DNA of 64,000 nt from Trichomonas vaginalis G3 (taxonomy: Eukaryota > Parabasalia > Trichomonadida > Trichomonadidae), in NCBI RefSeq assembly GCF_026262505.1, contig NW_026529174.1, forward strand, positions 293,917 through 357,916, given 5' to 3'. This document shows, in pieces, positions 59,051 through 64,000 of the stretch (position 1 is the stretch's first letter; every line of letters begins with the position of its first letter). Position numbers and translations under genes: made by a program. The notes beneath the pieces are model-generated. The model saw only the letters and a list, made by a program, of their open reading frames with translations. It was not told the origin of the DNA and searched no databases.

Positions 59051-60992
59051 AGGCAAAGTGCAATCACCTATCAATATTGCACTTTGCCTGTCAAAAGTTC
59101 TTCGCATCTCTTGAGGTGTGAGGAAGTTTCTCGACAGAGGAAACTTTCATATCGAATGTTGCCTCTGTCGAGATGTATGTGACAGGCAAAGTGCAATCAC
59201 CTATCAATATTGCACTTTGCCTGTCAAAAGTTCTTCGCATCTCTTGAGGTGTGAGGAAGTTTCTCGACAGAGGAAACTTTCATATCGAATGTTGCCTCTG
59301 TCGAGATGTATGTGACAGGCAAAGTGCAATCACCTATCAATATTGCACTTTGCCTGTCAAAAGTTCTTCGCATCTCTTGAGGTGTGAGGAAGTTTCTCGA
59401 CAGAGGAAACTTTCATATCGAATGTTGCCTCTGTCGAGATGTATGTGACAGGCAAAGTGCAATCACCTATCAATATTGCACTTTGCCTGTCAAAAGTTCT
59501 TCGCATCTCTTGAGGTGTGAGGAAGTTTCTCGACAGAGGAAACTTTCATATCGAATGTTGCCTCTGTCGAGATGTATGTGACAGGCAAAGTGCAATCACC
59601 TATCAATATTGCACTTTGCCTGTCAAAAGTTCTTCGCATCTCTTGAGGTGTGAGGAAGTTTCTCGACAGAGGAAACTTTCATATCGAATGTTGCCTCTGT
59701 CGAGATGTATGTGACAGGCAAAGTGCAATCACCTATCAATATTGCACTTTGCCTGTCAAAAGTTCTTCGCATCTCTTGAGGTGTGAGGAAGTTTCTCGAC
59801 AGAGGAAACTTTCATATCGAATGTTGCCTCTGTCGAGATGTATGTGACAGGCAAAGTGCAATCACCTATCAATATTGCACTTTGCCTGTCAAAAGTTCTT
59901 CGCATCTCTTGAGGTGTGAGGAAGTTTCTCGACAGAGGAAACTTTCATATCGAATGTTGCCTCTGTCGAGATGTATGTGACAGGCAAAGTGCAATCACCT
60001 ATCAATATTGCACTTTGCCTGTCAAAAGTTCTTCGCATCTCTTGAGGTGTGAGGAAGTTTCTCGACAGAGGAAACTTTCATATCGAATGTTGCCTCTGTC
60101 GAGATGTATGTGACAGGCAAAGTGCAATCACCTATCAATATTGCACTTTGCCTGTCAAAAGTTCTTCGCATCTCTTGAGGTGTGAGGAAGTTTCTCGACA
60201 GAGGAAACTTTCATATCGAATGTTGCCTCTGTCGAGATGTATGTGACAGGCAAAGTGCAATCACCTATCAATATTGCACTTTGCCTGTCAAAAGTTCTTC
60301 GCATCTCTTGAGGTGTGAGGAAGTTTCTCGACAGAGGAAACTTTCATATCGAATGTTGCCTCTGTCGAGATGTATGTGACAGGCAAAGTGCAATCACCTA
60401 TCAATATTGCACTTTGCCTGTCAAAAGTTCTTCGCATCTCTTGAGGTGTGAGGAAGTTTCTCGACAGAGGAAACTTTCATATCGAATGTTGCCTCTGTCG
60501 AGATGTATGTGACAGGCAAAGTGCAATCACCTATCAATATTGCACTTTGCCTGTCAAAAGTTCTTCGCATCTCTTGAGGTGTGAGGAAGTTTCTCGACAG
60601 AGGAAACTTTCATATCGAATGTTGCCTCTGTCGAGATGTATGTGACAGGCAAAGTGCAATCACCTATCAATATTGCACTTTGCCTGTCAAAAGTTCTTCG
60701 CATCTCTTGAGGTGTGAGGAAGTTTCTCGACAGAGGAAACTTTCATATCGAATGTTGCCTCTGTCGAGATGTATGTGACAGGCAAAGTGCAATCACCTAT
60801 CAATATTGCACTTTGCCTGTCAAAAGTTCTTCGCATCTCTTGAGGTGTGAGGAAGTTTCTCGACAGAGGAAACTTTCATATCGAATGTTGCCTCTGTCGA
60901 GATGTATGTGACAGGCAAAGTGCAATCACCTATCAATATTGCACTTTGCCTGTCAAAAGTTCTTCGCATCTCTTGAGGTGTGAGGAAGTTTC
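59051..60992. repeat. 133-bp tandem repeat, 14.6 copies, two hairpins per unit
   Basis: Units are identical as far as I can see by eye. Each contains a perfect 17-bp inverted repeat, GACAGGCAAAGTGCAAT and its complement around an 11-base loop, and a second one, CTCGACAGAGG with CCTCTGTCGAG. The array stops abruptly at 60992 in AT-rich DNA. Overlapping 65-residue frames in each unit are a by-product: 133 is not a multiple of three and the frames run across unit borders. Confidence 0.95.
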
Positions 60993-61264
60993 ATATTACA
61001 ATTAAAATTACGATTTATATTTTTATTAACCATTAAACAAAATTCATTTAATTCTTCATTAAAATTTCAAATTGTATTTAATTTTTTAAATTTTCATTTT
61101 GCAAAATCCCTGTTTGATTCTTATTCTATATCTCACCTTGCATTTAATCCAAATGCTAATTACATTTCAATTAAACATTATCTTCATATACCTTTTTCAC
61201 TTCTTCAAATTTAATTAATTTCTCTAACTTCTTTTTTTCAATAAATGTCGGCATTGGAGGATAA
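60993..61264. other. AT-rich spacer after the satellite
   Basis: About 270 bases of AT-rich unique sequence. No gene or repeat visible. Confidence 0.35.
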
Positions 61265-61728
61265 TCAATAAAGTTTATTTCTTCCTGTCCCATTTATAAT
61301 AACATATTTTGCATTTTTAACAATTTTGATTGTAATTTTCATTTCTTCATCTTCAAAATCATAGTTTTTAATGCAATACATATAATTATACCATTTTATG
61401 ATAAGAGAAAAAACCTTTTCTCCTTCATCTCGATTTAATTTTTCGCATAATTCTTCCAGATTTTCAATTGTAATATAATACGAACCATCCGATCCCTCCC
61501 AAATTATGCTCAATACTTTTTTTGTGAAATCTAATGCCATTTCACTCTTAAAATTAAATTTGAAAAAATTCTTATAGTATTGAAATGTGGTGATTTCATC
61601 AATAGAATTCCGTAATTCCAAACAACATTCAAAATACGTAATTTTCTTCCTATTTGAAATTTCAATTATTTCATCGATATTTAAATTGGAAGAGGCAATT
61701 TGAACACTAATTCGTTGCGTATATTACA
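61265..61728 (-). pseudogene. Hypothetical host gene fragment, C-terminal part
   Basis: The minus frame is open from an in-frame stop near 61730 to 61265 but has no ATG near its start; 61621 is TTG. The sequence is charged and helical (NIDEIIEISNRKKITYF, TIENLEELCEKLNRDEGEK) and ends in a beta-rich KYVIINGTGRNKLY. It lies directly downstream of the 127-aa gene on the same strand. It may be the rest of that gene, separated by a disabling change and a 138-base gap. I do not recognise the family. Confidence 0.4.
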
Positions 61729-61866
61729 CTAGTCAAAAATACTTGATTTGATCATAGCTTCAATGCGGATATTATTCTCATTTGAATATTTCATTTCTCC
61801 ACTTTGGCGAGTTATATAATTTATCTTGAATATAAGATTTAATTGCCTTTTGTACATGATTTTTTT

Positions 61867-62250
61867 TTACTTGGCGTAATTTATGAAGAATTTACAGAGT
61901 AATTGAATTTGGAACTGAGTAATTTCGTTTGAATTAAGCATATTAAGTAATTTCTCTTGAATGTTTTCAAGATCTTTATAAACTGTTCTAATTTGTCCTT
62001 GATAATCTGGTAAAAAATAAATTAATAGTTCAACCAGATTAAAAAAGTCAATTACATTCTTCTTATATAATTGAATAGATAATTCCAAAGTATTAAGTTG
62101 CTCAAACATATTACTAGAAGCAAATGTTTGAATTTCTTGAGCATTCATTGGACAATGATTAATTTTTTCTGCGATTCTTATAGGTATTTTCACTTTACAA
62201 TTCTTACTTCTGTTTGACTCTCCATAAATTTGACTGATTTCGAAACTCAT
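61867..62250 (-). CDS. Hypothetical 127-aa helical protein
   Basis: ATG 62250 follows a short TCA-containing leader and is 13 bases from the divergent gene at 62264. Mostly helical (MFEQLNTLELSIQLYKKNVI, LENIQEKLLNMLNSNEITQF), no membrane segment. It resembles the helical N-terminal regions of large trichomonad families but is short, so possibly the first part of a broken gene. Confidence 0.45.
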   Translation of the reverse strand: MSFEISQIYGESNRSKNCKVKIPIRIAEKINHCPMNAQEIQTFASSNMFEQLNTLELSIQLYKKNVIDFFNLVELLIYFLPDYQGQIRTVYKDLENIQEKLLNMLNSNEITQFQIQLLCKFFINYAK

Positions 62251-62263
62251 TCCTCTGCGAAAA

Positions 62264-62596
62264 ATGTCACGTTTTAATTTTTTTCAAATGGAAATAAATC
62301 AGAAACTCTTTTTGTCTTTGACATCTCTAGGTTACACTGAAACTCAAGTAAGAAATGCTTTAGAGATCTCTAATAACAATATTACAGAAGCACGACAGCA
62401 TCTCTTTACAAATGTTTTCTTAAATAATCAAGACAAAAACACTCTTCAGTATCTCAATGAAATTGAAAAAGATATAATAAATGATGAGGAACCAAATAAT
62501 GAAATGCTGCTTCGCCATCCAGAAGTTAATCCTTACCAATTCCTATGTCGGACCATTCATTTTACGCAACTTCGCCGCTCAATTTATTCCAGATGA
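62264..62596 (+). CDS. UBA-domain protein, truncated (110 aa)
   Basis: ATG 62264; a second ATG (MEINQKLF) follows eight codons later. Residues about 15-50 form a ubiquitin-associated domain (LTSLGYTETQVRNALEISNN then NITEARQHLF). The LGY at the usual MGF-like loop and the final helix fit the family, so it may bind ubiquitin. After residue 80 the frame enters sequence that in another frame encodes a hydrolase, so the last 25 residues are probably not native. Divergent from the 127-aa gene. Confidence 0.65.
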   Translation: MSRFNFFQMEINQKLFLSLTSLGYTETQVRNALEISNNNITEARQHLFTNVFLNNQDKNTLQYLNEIEKDIINDEEPNNEMLLRHPEVNPYQFLCRTIHFTQLRRSIYSR

Positions 62597-62954
62597 AATT
62601 GCAACTCAAATTGATGCCCATAAATACCCCGAATTATTCTGGTCATTGGTTTCTGTTTCATTAGAAGAGCTAGAAACCAATGAATCCTACTTCCAAGCTT
62701 CATCCAGCCTACTTAAAGGTTTAGATGAAGCTACAATCGATACTGAACTTATACCTCTTCGCCAGATTCCATTTAAGACACTTGTTGTCTTCGGAAGCGA
62801 TGATACAACAATTGATACAAAGAAATCAGAACAATGGTGGACACAACAACTTCTTAATGCAAAGGTTGAATACATTAAGGAGTCAGGACATCTCTGTTTC
62901 CTTGAGAACGAAGATGATACATTCAACAAAGTTATTAATTTTTTGAATAATTAA
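62505..62954 (+). pseudogene. Alpha/beta-hydrolase C-terminal fragment (maspardin-like)
   Basis: A frame with LILTNSYVGPFILRNFAAQF, IPFKTLVVFGSDDTTIDTKK and EYIKESGHLCFLENEDD. It fits the C-terminal half of an alpha/beta hydrolase with the acid (SDD) and His (SGH) positions; the LILTNSY start resembles the strand after the nucleophile elbow of maspardin-type proteins. The nucleophile part and N-terminal half are absent, replaced by the UBA gene in another frame. Most likely a chimeric pseudogene made by fusion of two gene pieces. Confidence 0.55.
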
Positions 62955-63397
62955 ATTCAGTATATGTTTTGTTTAATAAATTATTTATCATTGCTTAAAT
63001 GGTATTTACTCTCTACTAAATGTTATATGTTCAAAACTACTAATGAATTGTTCAAAATTTAGTTAAATTTAAGCTAATAATCAAAAGTGTTAGATGCTCA
63101 TTACAGACTTTTTGATGATATCAGATATCTATATTATCCTCTCAATTTATCGAGGTAAATTTAAGAATTCAAGATAGATATTTTTATTTACTCTATATGA
63201 CATTGTTTAGTAAATACAAGAATATTCTGAATCAAAATTAAATGTTTTTCTCCAATAAATCTCTAATTTGCAATTTAATTTTGAAATATAAGTATTCAAC
63301 TCCAGAAATACGCGAAAGTCGTATATGATTTTAATTTCTTATGCTCATTGTCAACTTATTTGAATTTAGTTTATTGAACTATATCCAAGAAGAGCTA
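62955..63397. other. AT-rich intergenic region
   Basis: About 440 bases, no gene or repeat seen. Confidence 0.35.
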
Positions 63398-63895
63398 CTA
63401 ATCCGACGTGACTTTTCCCACTCCTGTCATCAAATGTATATCTGCTTTTCTTATTTGATTGCTGTTATCATTAGTAAAACAATAATTTACAACAGGAATT
63501 TCAATACCTGGAGGTGTATCAGGACAACCCCATATTAAATTATTCATATAATTACTCCCTTGAGTGTAAAATCCACAACAATAATATGTATCTGATAAAT
63601 AATTTGAACTGCCAATATAAAATGCCATTTCATGATAATTAGAATTTTCTTGTAAATAACAGTGAACAAAATGAGAATCACAATTCTGTATTGTAAACAT
63701 ATATTTATCGTTATTATTGTATGAACATTCATTGTTTGATAGTGTAAATTGATAAAAATTAGCTGAGTATTGAATATTATTTGGAAATTGATCAATAGTA
63801 TTTTGAATAAAAAGTGTGTTGTTTATCCATACATTATGACTGCCTAGAATATTTAATAGACCTGAGGATATGCATTTATTATTGAGAGAGGGTCA
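63398..63895 (-). pseudogene. Surface beta-helix protein fragment
   Basis: The minus frame has Cys/Asn/Tyr-rich short repeats (TLSNNECSYNNNDKYMFT, CDSHFVHCYLQENSNYHEMA, GSSNYLSDTYYCC), like the beta-helix region of trichomonad Pmp/adhesin-type surface proteins and of the gene at 36339-37727. The similarity continues upstream to the window edge in a different frame (GKVTNSNFDPLSII), so at least one frameshift is present near 63890. The fragment ends without a membrane anchor. Partial; continues beyond the window. Confidence 0.55.
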
Positions 63896-64000
63896 AAGTT
63901 GCTATTTGTCACTTTTCCACAAGAATATAATGGGGAAAAAGTTATCATATAGTTGATCTCATTCACTGAGGTGAGAGATGCATGTAGTGTAATGTTATAA

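Noticed and set aside
59118-60911. Thirteen or so identical 65-residue open frames
   Set aside because: They arise from the 133-bp satellite. Each crosses a unit border and the unit length is not a multiple of three, so they overlap in different frames and are not protein repeats.
59051-60992. CRISPR-like array
   Set aside because: There are no unique spacers: the whole 133-bp unit is repeated, no cas genes are near, and the context is eukaryotic.
62687-62929. 80-aa minus-strand frame opposite the hydrolase fragment
   Set aside because: It is a shadow of the hydrolase frame on the other strand, with no features of its own.

Overview
The window looks like a contig from a trichomonad (Parabasalia; Trichomonas or Tritrichomonas type). 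It is very AT-rich, the host genes have no visible introns, and several carry a TCA-type initiator just before the ATG. The host gene families are typical of this group: a BspA-like leucine-rich repeat fragment, a small two-repeat Myb protein, an ankyrin protein, and decayed surface proteins with one C-terminal membrane anchor. No rRNA, CRISPR array or bacterial operon is present. Species is not provable from the sequence alone.

Layout. 1-27600: a Mutator-like (MULE) DNA transposon with degenerate GGCGTCC-type ends, about 5.3 kb of its own sequence. It carries a MULE transposase and a divergent 368-aa gene. Its transposase gene is split by a complete-length Maverick/Polinton (Polinton 1, 2405-24099; 670-bp terminal inverted repeats; 6-bp target duplication ATTAAA). 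27600-37830: host sequence with BspA-like, Myb, ubiquitin-like, ankyrin and surface-protein genes and long AT-rich gaps. 37830-58156: a second, different Polinton (Polinton 2; 209-bp terminal inverted repeats; target duplication CAAAAA). 58157-60992: palindrome-rich tandem repeats that end in 14.6 copies of a 133-bp unit. 61000-64000: small decayed host genes, including an apparent ubiquitin-associated-domain/hydrolase chimera.

Both Polintons carry the family core: protein-primed DNA polymerase B, retroviral-type integrase, A32-like packaging ATPase, double-jelly-roll capsid protein and several small virion-type proteins. Both are full length at the ends but broken inside: roughly two dozen breaks in Polinton 1 and about fifteen in Polinton 2. 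Their terminal repeats show no difference I can see, so both insertions look young. Polinton 2 adds a D5-like primase-helicase and an HNH nuclease segment within its polymerase region.

The most unusual features are: (1) a bacteriophage-type tail-fibre/collar gene in both elements; (2) KilA-N genes and about 120-bp iteron cassettes that are nearly identical between two otherwise divergent Polintons; (3) 14-bp palindromes of form GGTNAGATCTNACC near these modules; (4) GC-rich double-hairpin micro-elements scattered through both Polintons, often inside genes; (5) the 133-bp double-hairpin satellite.
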